Source of the DNA: JBBBNV01 sp037137075
Lineage (GTDB): Bacteria > Bacillota > Bacilli > Paenibacillales > NBRC-103111
Length of the DNA stretch: 64,000 nt
Direction: 5' to 3'
Assembly (NCBI RefSeq): GCF_037137075.1
Contig: NZ_JBBBNV010000022.1
Location: forward strand, 1 to 64,000
Positions 26,704 to 35,617 of the stretch are shown in pieces. The notes below the pieces were generated by a model, which made no database searches, had not been told where the DNA came from, and saw nothing but the letters and a program-made list of their open reading frames with translations. Positions within the stretch are counted from its first letter, which is position 1, and each line of letters begins with the position of its first letter. Both the position numbers and the translations under genes were made by a program.

Positions 26704-27795
26704 CTATTTGACCTTGCCTTTAAGCTTGTAGACATAAGCGAGTACTTCCGCAACGGCTTGAAACATATCCCCTGGGATCGCTTCGCCGATTTCCACCTGA
26801 TCGTACAGAGCCCGGGCAAGTGGCTTATTTTCCATTGTAATGATTCCATGCTCCTTAGCCACACTCCTAATTTTGAGAGCAATGTAATCCATTCCTTTTG
26901 CAATAACCGTTGGAGCTTCCATCTTGGAAGCATCGTATTGTATAGCTATTGCGAAGTGGGTCGGGTTCGTAATGATGACATCCGCTTTCGGTATTTCCTG
27001 CATCATCCGCTGAATAGCCATCCTTCTCTGCTTTTCCCGGATTTTCCCTTTAATTAAAGGATCGCCTTCCGTCTTTTTATATTCGTCCTTAATGTCCTGC
27101 TTGGACATACGCAAGTTTTTCTCATATTCGTAGCGCTGGTATAAATAATCGAAAAAAGCCAGGATAAGCATAATAAAGCCAAATTGCAAGCCCAATTTAA
27201 CAGTCAGGCTGGCTGTAAAGGATAAAATATCAGGAAGCGGAACGTGCCCCAGCTTCATCAGCTGCTCTTTTTCTTTCCACAAGCTTGTGAACGTAAAAAT
27301 ACCGATAATCGACATTTTCAGACACGACTTCAGAAATTCCACAAGAGACCGCATGCCAAAAATTTTCTTGAACCCTTCAATGGGATTCAATTTGGAAAAC
27401 TTCATTATGAGCGGCTCGCCTGTCAGCAGAAAACCGATTTGAACATAATTGCCCAGGACAGCAAACACCATCCCGACAAGCATCAAAGGAGCCAGCACGA
27501 TCATGGCGTGATAGGCCATATTCATAAAAATAACTCTTACATTCTCTGGTGTTACGGGCATAAGAATGTAATCCTGAAATGTAACAGTAAATAGACGATA
27601 AACATTCTCTTTATAAAAACCGGAAAACAGATTTAAAAACATAAAGGAAAACAAAAGAATCAATGCACTCGGTATTTCTTGGCTTTTGGCAACCTGTCCT
27701 TTTTTACGTGATTCCTGTTTTTTCTTTGGTGTAGCGGGCTCTGTCTTCTCCCCGGAGAACAGCTGTAAATTTAGACGGTGCCGGAAACGCTGCAC
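26704..27795 (-). CDS. flhB: Flagellar export switch protein FlhB
   Basis: Export gate subunit whose self-cleavage switches secretion from rod/hook to filament proteins. About 363 residues: a short N-terminus with NLQLFSGEKTEPATPKKKQESRKKGQVAKS, four membrane helices, and a cytosolic domain with the autocleavage motif NPTH (followed by FAIAIQYD). GGGGG lies nine bases before the GTG at 27795; a TTG at 27816 has no SD. A second, stand-alone FlhB-type C-domain (ylqH) lies at 57743-58060. Confidence 0.95.
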   Translation of the reverse strand: MQRFRHRLNLQLFSGEKTEPATPKKKQESRKKGQVAKSQEIPSALILLFSFMFLNLFSGFYKENVYRLFTVTFQDYILMPVTPENVRVIFMNMAYHAMIVLAPLMLVGMVFAVLGNYVQIGFLLTGEPLIMKFSKLNPIEGFKKIFGMRSLVEFLKSCLKMSIIGIFTFTSLWKEKEQLMKLGHVPLPDILSFTASLTVKLGLQFGFIMLILAFFDYLYQRYEYEKNLRMSKQDIKDEYKKTEGDPLIKGKIREKQRRMAIQRMMQEIPKADVIITNPTHFAIAIQYDASKMEAPTVIAKGMDYIALKIRSVAKEHGIITMENKPLARALYDQVEIGEAIPGDMFQAVAEVLAYVYKLKGKVK

Positions 27796-27832
27796 AAGAT
27801 GTAACCCCCAACTCAAACGTATTCACAACATG

Positions 27833-28618
27833 CTATGGCTGATTTCCAAATATCGTTGTCAGCTGGTGCATTGACTCGATTGCTGAAGTAAATACCGTTT
27901 GAAATAAACTTAAATACTCCGGCATCAGAAATGCCAAAACAATGAGACCGACAAGAATTTTTAACGGAATCCCAATGACAAAAACGTTAAATTGCGGTGC
28001 CGTCCTGGCTAGCAGTCCCAGACCGATATCGACCAGAAACAAGGTAACCACCATCGGCGCAGCAATTTGAAAAGCAAGCGAAAACATCGATGCAAAGGAG
28101 CGTGATATAAAGGTTGAAACACTCCCGTTGTAAATCTGCGAGAACGCTTCGTTCGTAACAGGAACCCATTGGTAGCTGTCAATTAGTGCCCTGAGCAAAT
28201 AATGATGGCCGTTCATGGCTAAAAACAAAAGCGTCGACACGATCATTTTCAGGTTACCCAGCAACGGGCTTTGCGTGCCTGTCATGGGATCGATTACATT
28301 GGCCATACCAAACCCGATTTGCGTATCGACAAATACCCCTGCGACCTGTACCGCCTGAAAAAACATATACACGACAAACCCAAGCGCCAGTCCGACAATG
28401 ACTTCACGCAGAACAGACAGAAAAAAGATGCCGTCGATCGGAACAGGATTGGTTACTGGTAAGGTGCTAAATGCGATAAAGCTTACAAATACCGCAAGCC
28501 CGATACGAAACTGTGCCGGTGCGTGAGCGTAAGAGAAGATAGGCGATACGACAAAAAAAGCGGTAATTCGACAAAAAACAAGCATAAATGTAGGAAGGTA
28601 TTGCAGAATAAGGTCCAT
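27833..28618 (-). CDS. fliR: Flagellar export gate protein FliR
   Basis: Membrane core protein of the flagellar type III gate, forming the FliPQR pore complex. 261 residues, nearly all membrane helices, with typical segments VFCRITAFFVVSPIF, GLALGFVVYMFFQAVQVAGVFVDTQIGFGMANVIDP and IGIPLKILVGLIVLAFLMPEY. The ATG at 28618 has AGGTGG six bases upstream; a GTG three codons earlier overlaps that SD. It follows fliQ by nine bases. Confidence 0.95.
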   Translation of the reverse strand: MDLILQYLPTFMLVFCRITAFFVVSPIFSYAHAPAQFRIGLAVFVSFIAFSTLPVTNPVPIDGIFFLSVLREVIVGLALGFVVYMFFQAVQVAGVFVDTQIGFGMANVIDPMTGTQSPLLGNLKMIVSTLLFLAMNGHHYLLRALIDSYQWVPVTNEAFSQIYNGSVSTFISRSFASMFSLAFQIAAPMVVTLFLVDIGLGLLARTAPQFNVFVIGIPLKILVGLIVLAFLMPEYLSLFQTVFTSAIESMHQLTTIFGNQP

Positions 28619-28627
28619 TTCTTCCAC

Positions 28628-28897
28628 CTAGCCTACGTATTTATATAAGTTGTTCAAAATGTTGTACGTAAAGTCTATCAGTGTCGTCAAAATCCATGGA
28701 CCGAAAATAAGTACGGATAGCAGTACCGCAACAATTTTGGGAACGAAAGCAAGCGTCTGCTCCTGTATTTGTGTCGTTGCCTGAAAAATACTTACCAGCA
28801 GGCCAACCACAAGAGCCAGTACAAGCATAGGGCTGCTCGCTTTCAGCACAGTGTAGACAGCTTCACCTGCAATCTTAATTACAAATTCCGTACTCAC
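28628..28897 (-). CDS. fliQ: Flagellar export gate protein FliQ
   Basis: Small two-helix membrane protein of the FliPQR pore. 89 residues from the GTG at 28897, which has AGGGAGG upstream: STEFVIKIAGEAVYTVLKASSPMLVLALVVG..., then IFQATTQIQEQTLAFVPKI and a second helix. The long in-frame extension upstream is Cys/His-rich, unlike FliQ, and is rejected. It lies 43 bases after fliP. Confidence 0.96.
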   Translation of the reverse strand: MSTEFVIKIAGEAVYTVLKASSPMLVLALVVGLLVSIFQATTQIQEQTLAFVPKIVAVLLSVLIFGPWILTTLIDFTYNILNNLYKYVG

Positions 28898-28940
28898 CTT
28901 TATCCTCCCTACCCAACAACGGCAATTCACAAAGTTGTCA

Positions 28941-29702
28941 TCATGTATTGAAGCTGAGCAGTAATGATCTGACAACCAAATACCAGCCATCGACCAAAAT
29001 AAACAATAATATTTTGAATGGCAGTGAAATCATGACTGGGGGAAGCATCATCATCCCCATCCCCATCAGCGTGCTGGCGATTACCATATCAATAACCAGG
29101 AAAGGGATAAAAATCATGAAGCCAATTTGCATCGCCGTCTTAAGCTCGCTAATCGCATAAGCCGGTACCAGTGTAGTTAATGGAATATCCTCATAACTGG
29201 TCGGCTTTGGAGCCTGCGTGTACTCCAGAAACAACAATAAATCCTTCTCGCGTGTATGGCTGGCCATAAACTTCTTCATCGGTATTGCTGCTTTGTTCAA
29301 GGCTTCGGTTTGAGTAAGCTCACCCTTTATATATGGCTGAAACGCAGTTTGATTCACTTCACTCAGCGTCGGAGCCATAATGAAGAAGGTCAGAAACAAG
29401 GCCAAGCCAATCAATACTTGGTTGGGCGGCATTTGCTGTGTACCAAGAGACGTACGTACAAAGCCAAGCACCACAACAATACGTGTAAAGCTGGTCATTA
29501 ACACCATGATGGCAGGAGCAATACTGAGCACAGTAAGCAGCAAAATAATCGTGACTGTATTGGCTCCGCTGCCCGCAGCGCCGGATGAACCGATATCGAT
29601 ATTAATTCCCGGTATCGGGTCGGCTGCCAGAAGCTCCGTCTGTCCGGCAAACAAAAGCACAACACTCGCCAAAAAACCAAACAACCATTTATTTATCGTC
29701 AT
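28941..29702 (-). CDS. fliP: Flagellar export gate protein FliP
   Basis: Pore-forming membrane protein of the flagellar export gate. 253 residues: a cleavable-type signal sequence at the start, then the FliP signatures ILLLTVLSIAPAIMVLMTSFTRIVVVLGFVR, ALFLTFFIMAPTLSEVN, PLTTLVPAYAISELKTAMQIGFMIFIPFLVIDMVIAS split over helices 3 and 4, and LPPVMISLPFKILLFILVDGW. The ATG at 29702 lies within the end of fliO (14-base overlap), with GAGG upstream. Confidence 0.96.
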   Translation of the reverse strand: MTINKWLFGFLASVVLLFAGQTELLAADPIPGINIDIGSSGAAGSGANTVTIILLLTVLSIAPAIMVLMTSFTRIVVVLGFVRTSLGTQQMPPNQVLIGLALFLTFFIMAPTLSEVNQTAFQPYIKGELTQTEALNKAAIPMKKFMASHTREKDLLLFLEYTQAPKPTSYEDIPLTTLVPAYAISELKTAMQIGFMIFIPFLVIDMVIASTLMGMGMMMLPPVMISLPFKILLFILVDGWYLVVRSLLLSFNT

Positions 29703-30297
29703 GAAGCATTTCCTCAACCATCTTTTTACGACTGCTGACTTTTTTCATTTTTTCATGGAACACTTCATGAAAAGATGAAATCTCTTCATCAGATGGAGTC
29801 GTTGTTTGTTTGTCCCGTTTTAAAAGGCGGTTTAATACAGTCATTCCGTTCAACCATTCCCCGCCAAGTCCGATTTCAAAGCGTTCCTGCAAATCGCTAA
29901 CTTCCTCTTCGTCTTGAACCACACGAAGAAGCCGGATATCGTCTCCGACTCCGAGAATGTAAATGCTTGAACCGATTTCTACAACCTGCACTGATTTGTT
30001 TTGTCCGAGCGGCAACCCGCCTAAAGAGCGTATCGCCGAGCTCCTCATCCATTTTTTGTTTTTTTGCGCCAAAATCCGAATCAGCACGACAAAAATACCA
30101 ATGATGAACAACAGGGAGAATAAAACTTTAGTCAAGGTCCAGCCGAAGGATTCGGTTTGCAGACCGGCCGTTTCCGGGGAACTTTTTAACCCCGGAATCG
30201 TGTCACCTTCGGCAGCGGCATGGGGAAGATAAAGCACACATAGAACAAAAATACAGCACAGAAAGATGGAAAACCATGACTTATGTGAGAGCTTCAT
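29689..30297 (-). CDS. fliO: Flagellar biosynthesis protein FliO/FliZ
   Basis: Helps assemble the FliP ring during export-gate formation. 202 residues: an N-terminal signal-type helix (SIFLCCIFVLCVLYLPHA), a periplasm-side segment, a second membrane helix (VLFSLLFIIGIFVVLIRILA) followed by basic KNKKWMR, the FliO-type cytosolic core SLGGLPLGQNKSVQVVEIGSSIYILGVGDDIRLLRVV, and a charged C-terminal tail. ATG with GGAGG upstream. Position between cheY and fliP is typical of Bacilli. Confidence 0.9.
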   Translation of the reverse strand: MKLSHKSWFSIFLCCIFVLCVLYLPHAAAEGDTIPGLKSSPETAGLQTESFGWTLTKVLFSLLFIIGIFVVLIRILAQKNKKWMRSSAIRSLGGLPLGQNKSVQVVEIGSSIYILGVGDDIRLLRVVQDEEEVSDLQERFEIGLGGEWLNGMTVLNRLLKRDKQTTTPSDEEISSFHEVFHEKMKKVSSRKKMVEEMLHDDK

Positions 30298-30333
30298 CTT
30301 CCACCCATCCTCCTTGCGTTATCAAAAAAGAAA

Positions 30334-30696
30334 TTAGCCAAGTGTTTTCTTGATTGCTTCAATAACCCGGTCAGCCTGGAACGGTTTAACAATAAAATCT
30401 TTTGCACCGGCTTGAATAGCATCAATAACCATGGCTTGTTGCCCCATCGCCGAACACATAATAACTTTTGCGTTGCCATCAAGCTTTTTAATTTCTTTCA
30501 ATGCAGAAATACCGTCCATTTCCGGCATGGTGATATCCATTGTAATCAGATCCGGTTTGAGCTCTTTGTATTTCTCGATAGCTACAGCGCCGTCTTGCGC
30601 TTCTCCAACAACCTCGTATCCGTTTTTCGTCAAAATGTCCTTGATCATCATACGCATAAATGCAGCATCGTCAACAACAAGAATTCGGTTAGCCAT
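30334..30696 (-). CDS. cheY: Chemotaxis response regulator CheY
   Basis: Carries phosphate from CheA to the flagellar switch (FliM/FliY). A 120-residue single receiver domain with Asp9-Asp10 (ILVVDDAAFMR), the phosphorylated Asp54 (DLITMDITMPEMDG), Ser in VIMCSAMGQ and Lys in DFIVKPF. It sits between fliY and fliO, the Bacillus arrangement, so the switch and its signal are made together. Confidence 0.97.
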   Translation of the reverse strand: MANRILVVDDAAFMRMMIKDILTKNGYEVVGEAQDGAVAIEKYKELKPDLITMDITMPEMDGISALKEIKKLDGNAKVIMCSAMGQQAMVIDAIQAGAKDFIVKPFQADRVIEAIKKTLG

Positions 30697-30727
30697 GTTA
30701 GTATCCTCCTAATTTAAAAAACAGTAA

Positions 30728-31978
30728 TTATTGTAATTTTTGAATACGATCCCACTGATTCACGATATCGGTAACCCGGACCCCAAAGTTTTCATCAATG
30801 ACCACGACTTCGCCTTTAGCAATCAGCTTGTTGTTGACTAGAATGTCAACGGGCTCGCCGGCAAGCTTGTCCAATTCAATAATAGAGTTTTGGGAAAGCT
30901 CTAATATTTCTTTGATTTGTTTCTGTGTTCTGCCTAGCTCCACAGTTACCTTCAGCGGAATATCAAGCAGCAGATTCAAGTTCGTATCATCCGTATTCAT
31001 CGATGGACCGGAAGACAGGCTGGCAAATTGTGCAGACTGTACATTCACGTTCCGATTATTCAATGCACTTGGACCTCCCATATGAGGGGCTGGCTGCTGA
31101 TAGTACATTGGCGGTTGAGCATATTGCTGCTGCGGCATCATCGGCGGCTGTGCATACTCCTGGTATGGAGGCTGCATCATCGGCGGCTGCTGCGGCTGCG
31201 CTGGCGGCATTTGATGTTGAACCGGAGCCTGGTGCTGTACAGCAGGAGCTGGCTCAGTAAAGGTTTGGCTGACCGGCGGCTCTTCAGCGGCCGCTCCTCC
31301 GCCCATCAATGTAGATACCATCTCGCGGGCAAACGAGACCGGGAGCAGCTGCATAATCGACGAATCGATTAAATCTGCAATCAATAACCGGAAGGAAACC
31401 TTGATAAACACGTCTTCTGCAGGCAAATTGCTTTCGCCGTCACCGTTGGACAGGTCAAGGATATCAATTCCTGGAGGCGAAATATTCACAAACCGGTTAA
31501 AGATGGTTGACATCGAAGTCGCTGACGAACCCATCATCTGGTTCATCGCCTCTTGAACAGCGCTAATATGTATTTCCGTCAATTCTGTTTCCGGTGTAGT
31601 ACCGTCTCCACCCATCATTAAATCAGCGATGACCTGTGCATCTTTCGTTTTAATAACAAGCAAATTGATTCCATGAAAACCGTCTACATAATTGACATGA
31701 ACGGCAACATGCGGCTTTGGAAATTCACTTTCCAAATCTTCCTTCGCAATAACCGACACCTTGGGGGTTGTGATGTCTACTTTCTTACCCAGCAATGTCG
31801 ATAACGCTGTTGCTGCACTCCCAAAAGTAATGTTTCCGATTTCACCCAGAGCATCCTGCTCCAAGGACGATAAATAGCTGTCCACGTGGAGGCCGCCACC
31901 CGAGTCGTCTGTATCATCGGAAGATTGCTTGAGCAGCGCGTCAATTTCCTCTTGAGACAAATAATCTTTACTCGTCAT
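30728..31978 (-). CDS. fliY: Flagellar switch phosphatase FliY
   Basis: Switch-complex protein that also removes phosphate from CheY-P. 416 residues from the ATG at 31978 (AAGGAG upstream): an N-terminal CheY-P-binding peptide like that of FliM (LSQEEIDALLKQ), a CheC-type domain with two active-site repeats (LGEIGNITFGSAATALSTLL and QEAMNQMMGSSATSMSTIF), a Pro/Gln/Met-rich linker (about 230-310), and a C-terminal FliN/SpoA domain (IPLKVTVELGRTQKQIKEILELSQ...). The second repeat has QEAMNQ instead of the usual E..N spacing, still with E and N. It overlaps fliM by 11 bases. Confidence 0.97.
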   Translation of the reverse strand: MTSKDYLSQEEIDALLKQSSDDTDDSGGGLHVDSYLSSLEQDALGEIGNITFGSAATALSTLLGKKVDITTPKVSVIAKEDLESEFPKPHVAVHVNYVDGFHGINLLVIKTKDAQVIADLMMGGDGTTPETELTEIHISAVQEAMNQMMGSSATSMSTIFNRFVNISPPGIDILDLSNGDGESNLPAEDVFIKVSFRLLIADLIDSSIMQLLPVSFAREMVSTLMGGGAAAEEPPVSQTFTEPAPAVQHQAPVQHQMPPAQPQQPPMMQPPYQEYAQPPMMPQQQYAQPPMYYQQPAPHMGGPSALNNRNVNVQSAQFASLSSGPSMNTDDTNLNLLLDIPLKVTVELGRTQKQIKEILELSQNSIIELDKLAGEPVDILVNNKLIAKGEVVVIDENFGVRVTDIVNQWDRIQKLQ

Positions 31979-32966
31979 GCTCTTCTTCTCCTTCAGAAAC
32001 AATATCTGTTATTTGGACAGCCATTTTGCCCTTAGATGTTCCCGGACTTCCAATATACTTGAGCTTTTCTCCGATTTTGATTTGAATTCCCTCATCAACC
32101 GGCTTCTCAAGCGTAATCACATCGCCTGCAGTGAGACTCAAAAATTCACGAATCGTGATTTGGGATGTTCCCAGTTCAGCAATGATTGGAAGCTTCGCCT
32201 TATTTACGCGCGTCTTCAGAATATCCACTTCTTCCGGAGCACGGTTTTTCTTCTGTGTCAGGAACTGGTGGTGTACGGACAGCCGCTGCATAATGGGCTC
32301 AATAACCACGTGCGGGATACAAAGGTTAATCATCCCCGTCGTATCGCCAATCTTGGTAGTCAAGGATATCAGAGCGATCGTTTCATTAGGTGAAACTATC
32401 TGCATAAACTGCGGATTTGTTTCCAGAGCTTCCATCCGAGGAGTAAGCTCAATGACCGTTCTCCACGCTTCTTGAAGACTGTCAAACGCTTTGCTGAAAA
32501 TTCGCTCCATCACAATGGTTTCAATTTCAGTTAAGGCGCTGATTTTGGTCGGTGTCGAGCCTGTTCCTCCAAGCATCCGGTCCAGCATGGCATAAGCGAC
32601 GTTCGGGTGTACCTCTAGAACCATCCTTCCCTCCAAGGGCTCCGCTTCAAAAATGTTCAAAATCGTCATTTTCGGAATGGAGCGAATGAATTCATCGTAA
32701 GGAAGCTGTTCTACCTGTACCACATTTATTTGTACGAACGTTCTTAACTGAGCCGAAAAGTATGTAGTTAAGTACCTGGCGAAATTCTCATGAATTCGTG
32801 TCAAGCTGCGAATATGATCTTTAGAAAAGCGAACGGCACGCTTGAAATCGTAAGATCGTACCTTCTTCTGTGTGTCTTCCTTTTTAAGCTCCTCTGCATC
32901 CATCTCGCCTGAAGATAGGGCGGCTAACAAGGCGTCTATTTCATTCTGAGAAAGTACATCTACCAT
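31968..32966 (-). CDS. fliM: Flagellar motor switch protein FliM
   Basis: C-ring protein that binds CheY-P and sets rotation direction. 332 residues: an N-terminal CheY-P-binding peptide VDVLSQNEIDALLAAL, a middle domain with YDFKRAVRFSKDHIRSLTRIHENFA and MLGGTGSTP, and a C-terminal SpoA domain. It overlaps fliY by 11 bases, suggesting coupled translation of the two switch proteins. Confidence 0.97.
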   Translation of the reverse strand: MVDVLSQNEIDALLAALSSGEMDAEELKKEDTQKKVRSYDFKRAVRFSKDHIRSLTRIHENFARYLTTYFSAQLRTFVQINVVQVEQLPYDEFIRSIPKMTILNIFEAEPLEGRMVLEVHPNVAYAMLDRMLGGTGSTPTKISALTEIETIVMERIFSKAFDSLQEAWRTVIELTPRMEALETNPQFMQIVSPNETIALISLTTKIGDTTGMINLCIPHVVIEPIMQRLSVHHQFLTQKKNRAPEEVDILKTRVNKAKLPIIAELGTSQITIREFLSLTAGDVITLEKPVDEGIQIKIGEKLKYIGSPGTSKGKMAVQITDIVSEGEEEHDE

Positions 32967-33025
32967 TTACGTCACCCCCTTCAAGCATCATTGATACACT
33001 ATTGATGAGTTTTAAAGAAGAAGCC

Positions 33026-33499
33026 TTAGTTAATGACAATGTTGGTAATATCAATTTGTGCGATTTTACCAGCAGAGAAAATACCGTTCAAATTGTTAAT
33101 CAGCACCGCTTTTAAATTATCCTGGCCTTTTTTACCGCTGACCTGTTCAGCCGTCATATCAGCTAACGTCTGGATAATAATTGATTTCACCCGGAAATCC
33201 AGGTTTTCAAACTCTTCTTTTGCCTTTTTGTTTTCCAGCTCAAAAGCAAAGCTTACTTTTACAAACTGCTTGTTTGACAAATTGGTTAATATTTCCGGCA
33301 TTTGCACCGTCAATTCCTTAACCTCAGCCGCGCTTTTCTTTGCCGGCGCTTTTACATTTGTCACCGAGCTGGCTGCCTCTGTAGCCGGATCCGCTGATTT
33401 GCGGTCCATGTAATCCCACAAGACAAAGCCCGCCAGGACGATAAGTGTAATTGCGATTAAGATCATGATTAACCATTGCAACATTTTGTTTTGCAGCAC
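33026..33499 (-). CDS. fliL: Flagellar basal-body-associated protein FliL
   Basis: Single-pass membrane protein found around the stator, supporting motor torque. 157 residues: a short cytosolic start, one membrane helix (LIMILIAITLIVLAGFVLW), a linker, and the FliL extracytoplasmic domain (VQMPEILTNLSNKQFVKVSFAFEL ... QVSGKKGQDNLKAVLINNLNGI). GTG start with GGAGG upstream; it begins one base after flbD ends. Confidence 0.93.
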   Translation of the reverse strand: MLQNKMLQWLIMILIAITLIVLAGFVLWDYMDRKSADPATEAASSVTNVKAPAKKSAAEVKELTVQMPEILTNLSNKQFVKVSFAFELENKKAKEEFENLDFRVKSIIIQTLADMTAEQVSGKKGQDNLKAVLINNLNGIFSAGKIAQIDITNIVIN

Positions 33500-33500
33500 T

Positions 33501-33722
33501 TTAAGATTCCTCCGTCACAGTATACTTGGTCGCGACCCTGATGGCACTGATTTGCTGCATATATTTTTGAGTCAAGCTTACCACGTCAGAAACCTTTTCG
33601 CGAACAATTATTTTTTTTCCGGTGGTCAGTGTCAATAGTGTATCCGGTGTTGATTCGACCGTCTCAATCAAAAAAGCATTGAGAACGATCGTTTGGCCAT
33701 TGAGCCGGGTTAGAGGAATCAT
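33501..33722 (-). CDS. flbD: FlbD-family flagellar protein
   Basis: Small conserved flagellar-cluster protein of unknown biochemical role. 73 residues from the ATG at 33722 (GGGAGG upstream): IPLTRLNGQTIVLNAFLIETVESTPDTLLTL..., then TGKKIIVREKVSDVVSLTQKYM. This matches the FlbD/SwrD family; in B. subtilis SwrD increases motor torque. It sits before fliL, as usual. An in-frame upstream extension lacks an SD and is not used. Confidence 0.9.
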   Translation of the reverse strand: MIPLTRLNGQTIVLNAFLIETVESTPDTLLTLTTGKKIIVREKVSDVVSLTQKYMQQISAIRVATKYTVTEES

Positions 33723-33809
33723 AACCAGCCTCCCTGTGTGAAGCATGTCATGAAGCATATCGTAAGGGGGAGCTTCTATACTCCCGCCTTACGAAGCAAT
33801 GAAATTCGC

Positions 33810-34631
33810 TTAACGTTTTAAGTTGACAACTTCCTCAAGAATCGAGTCAGAGGTCGTAATGATGCGAGAGTTTGCTTGGAAACCGCGCTGGGCAACAATC
33901 ATCTCCGTAAATTCGTTAGTCAAATCTACGTTGGACATCTCCAATTGTCCGGAAATGATTGCGCCTGTGCCGAGAGTGGTATCATTCGCCTCAGTAATCT
34001 CATCCAGCGCCCCGTCAGGGTTCGCGTTTGGCGTTACCCGGTACAGATTGCCGCCAACCTTCTCCAACCCGGAAGGGTTCGCGACCTTGGTAACACCGAT
34101 ATTAACACCGAGTCCGGCTGAAGTGCCGTCGGTGTTGACCGCAATGATCTCCCCGTCTTTGGCAATGGTAAATGCAGTAACCTCTGTAGGATCAATCGTA
34201 ATGGTTCCACCTCCGGACGCCAAAACAAACATACCGTCCGCATTAACCAGCTGATTTTCCGCATCAAGGTAGAAGTTTCCTGAGCGGGTCAAGTAGGTTT
34301 GCTCCCCATCCGGGCTTACTGCAAAAAATCCGTCTCCGTCCACGCGAAGGTCAAGAACACGGTTTGTCGTTTGCGCGCTGCCTTGAGTCTGAAGCGTATC
34401 AATGGCCGCCATTGAAACCCCAAGTCCGACCTGCATTGCGTTTGAACCGCCTGACGTTCCTGCTTCAGGTGCAGTTACACCCGAAATAGTCTGGCTCATA
34501 ATGTCTTTAAACATAACACGTCCTGCTTTGAAGCCTGCAGTGTTGACGTTAGCAATGTTATTACCGATAACATCAAGCTTAGTTTGGAAACCTCTCATAC
34601 CGGAAACGCCGGAGTAGAGTGAACGCAGCAT
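33810..34631 (-). CDS. flgG: Flagellar hook/rod protein of the FlgE/FlgG family
   Basis: Forms the hook or distal rod outside the cell. 273 residues from the ATG at 34631 (GAGGAGG upstream): it begins MLRSLYSGVSGMRGFQTKLD with the rod-family motif VIGNNIANVNTAGFK, has an internal D1-type domain, and ends VDLTNEFTEMIVAQRGFQANSRIITTSDSILEEVVNLKR. The same locus in B. subtilis encodes the hook protein FlgE; the short length and N-terminus fit that family. It is the only hook-type gene here. An in-frame 50-residue extension upstream is basic and unlike this family. Confidence 0.92.
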   Translation of the reverse strand: MLRSLYSGVSGMRGFQTKLDVIGNNIANVNTAGFKAGRVMFKDIMSQTISGVTAPEAGTSGGSNAMQVGLGVSMAAIDTLQTQGSAQTTNRVLDLRVDGDGFFAVSPDGEQTYLTRSGNFYLDAENQLVNADGMFVLASGGGTITIDPTEVTAFTIAKDGEIIAVNTDGTSAGLGVNIGVTKVANPSGLEKVGGNLYRVTPNANPDGALDEITEANDTTLGTGAIISGQLEMSNVDLTNEFTEMIVAQRGFQANSRIITTSDSILEEVVNLKR

Positions 34632-34740
34632 GGATAAATGCCTCCTCAACATGATTCGTATGGATTGCAAGCGGAGCTGCTTCAATCGTTCCGCAACACT
34701 CCAGGGCTTCTTCCTCAGGCCGGCCCGTTTGCTTGCAAAT

Positions 34741-35121
34741 TCAAGACACAATAACAGCACTGTCAATTTGCGTAAATACATTATCCTTCATAGCTGTGCT
34801 ATCCATGGCCGTAACGATCGTCTTATTTTTCACGCTCACAATCAAAGCCATCCCGTTCATAATGACTAGTGAGTCCTTGGCTCCTTTGGAGGCTGCTTTT
34901 TCTACAGCGTTTTGAATTTTCGCCATTTGCTCAGGCTTTATTTCAATTCCACGCTGCTGAAGGCGCTGCTCCGCATGATGACTCAGCTTAAGGACCTGCT
35001 CATTGAGAACTTGCTTAAACGATTTGGCATCGTTTCCCGGCGCAACCTGATCATGTGTGGTTCTATGACCTGCTGCAATTGCTGCGGGAAACAGGCGAGC
35101 TGCGGTCAGGCGGTCCGTCAT
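34741..35121 (-). CDS. Flagellar operon protein of the TIGR02530 type
   Basis: 126 residues. A conserved-looking middle (FKQVLNEQVLKLSHHAEQRLQQRGIEI...) is followed by MAKIQNAVEKAASKGAKDSLVIMNGMALIVSVKNKTIVTAMD, the pattern of the 'flagellar operon protein' family placed between flgD and flgE/G in many Firmicutes. Molecular role unknown; a hook-assembly helper is only a guess from position. Its start overlaps the flgD stop (ATGA). Confidence 0.85.
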   Translation of the reverse strand: MTDRLTAARLFPAAIAAGHRTTHDQVAPGNDAKSFKQVLNEQVLKLSHHAEQRLQQRGIEIKPEQMAKIQNAVEKAASKGAKDSLVIMNGMALIVSVKNKTIVTAMDSTAMKDNVFTQIDSAVIVS

Positions 35122-35573
35122 TCGGATTCCTCTGCGGCCGAAATTTTCTTAATTTGGTCGAGAGGAACTTCAACTCCTTCCGCTACAGCATATTGGATTC
35201 CTTCCTTATAGACGATGGATTCAACAATTCCGGTTTCCGCTGTAATGTTCCCATCATCATCCTTCAATTCCCAATCGATGGATTTTCCGATGAGGTCGGA
35301 GGCCATACCGAGACTTTGGCGAAGCGACTTCATTTCGCTGGCCATATTGCTTAGCTGTTCTACGGATGTGAACTGGGCCATCTGGGCGATAAATTCCTTA
35401 TCCTGCAGCGGCTGGGTCGGATCCTGATTTTGCAGCTGGACCATCAATATCTTAAGGAATTGGTCCTTCCCCATCGTATCGTTGGAATTGGAGTATGGCT
35501 TTGTTTTGTCATAGTACGTGCCATGAAATAGTCCTGTCGTCGGTGAAGACAACGGTGAGGATGAAGTCGACAT
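35118..35573 (-). CDS. flgD: Flagellar hook assembly (cap) protein FlgD
   Basis: Scaffold that caps the growing hook. 151 residues from the ATG at 35573 (GGAGGTG upstream): a Ser/Pro-rich start, the core MGKDQFLKILMVQLQNQDPTQPLQDKEFIAQMAQFTSVEQLSNM split over one helix pair, and a C-terminal region binding hook subunits (GKSIDWELKDDDGN...). It lacks the long C-terminal Ig-like domains of enteric FlgD, as in Bacilli. Confidence 0.95.
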   Translation of the reverse strand: MSTSSSPLSSPTTGLFHGTYYDKTKPYSNSNDTMGKDQFLKILMVQLQNQDPTQPLQDKEFIAQMAQFTSVEQLSNMASEMKSLRQSLGMASDLIGKSIDWELKDDDGNITAETGIVESIVYKEGIQYAVAEGVEVPLDQIKKISAAEESE

Positions 35574-35617
35574 GTTTTCACCTCCATACAATAAAATGGG
35601 CAGTTACCGCAAACACA

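Noticed and set aside
28898..28990. N-terminal extension of FliQ by 31 residues
   Set aside because: Cys/His-rich, unlike FliQ; AGGGAGG sits right before the GTG at 28897.
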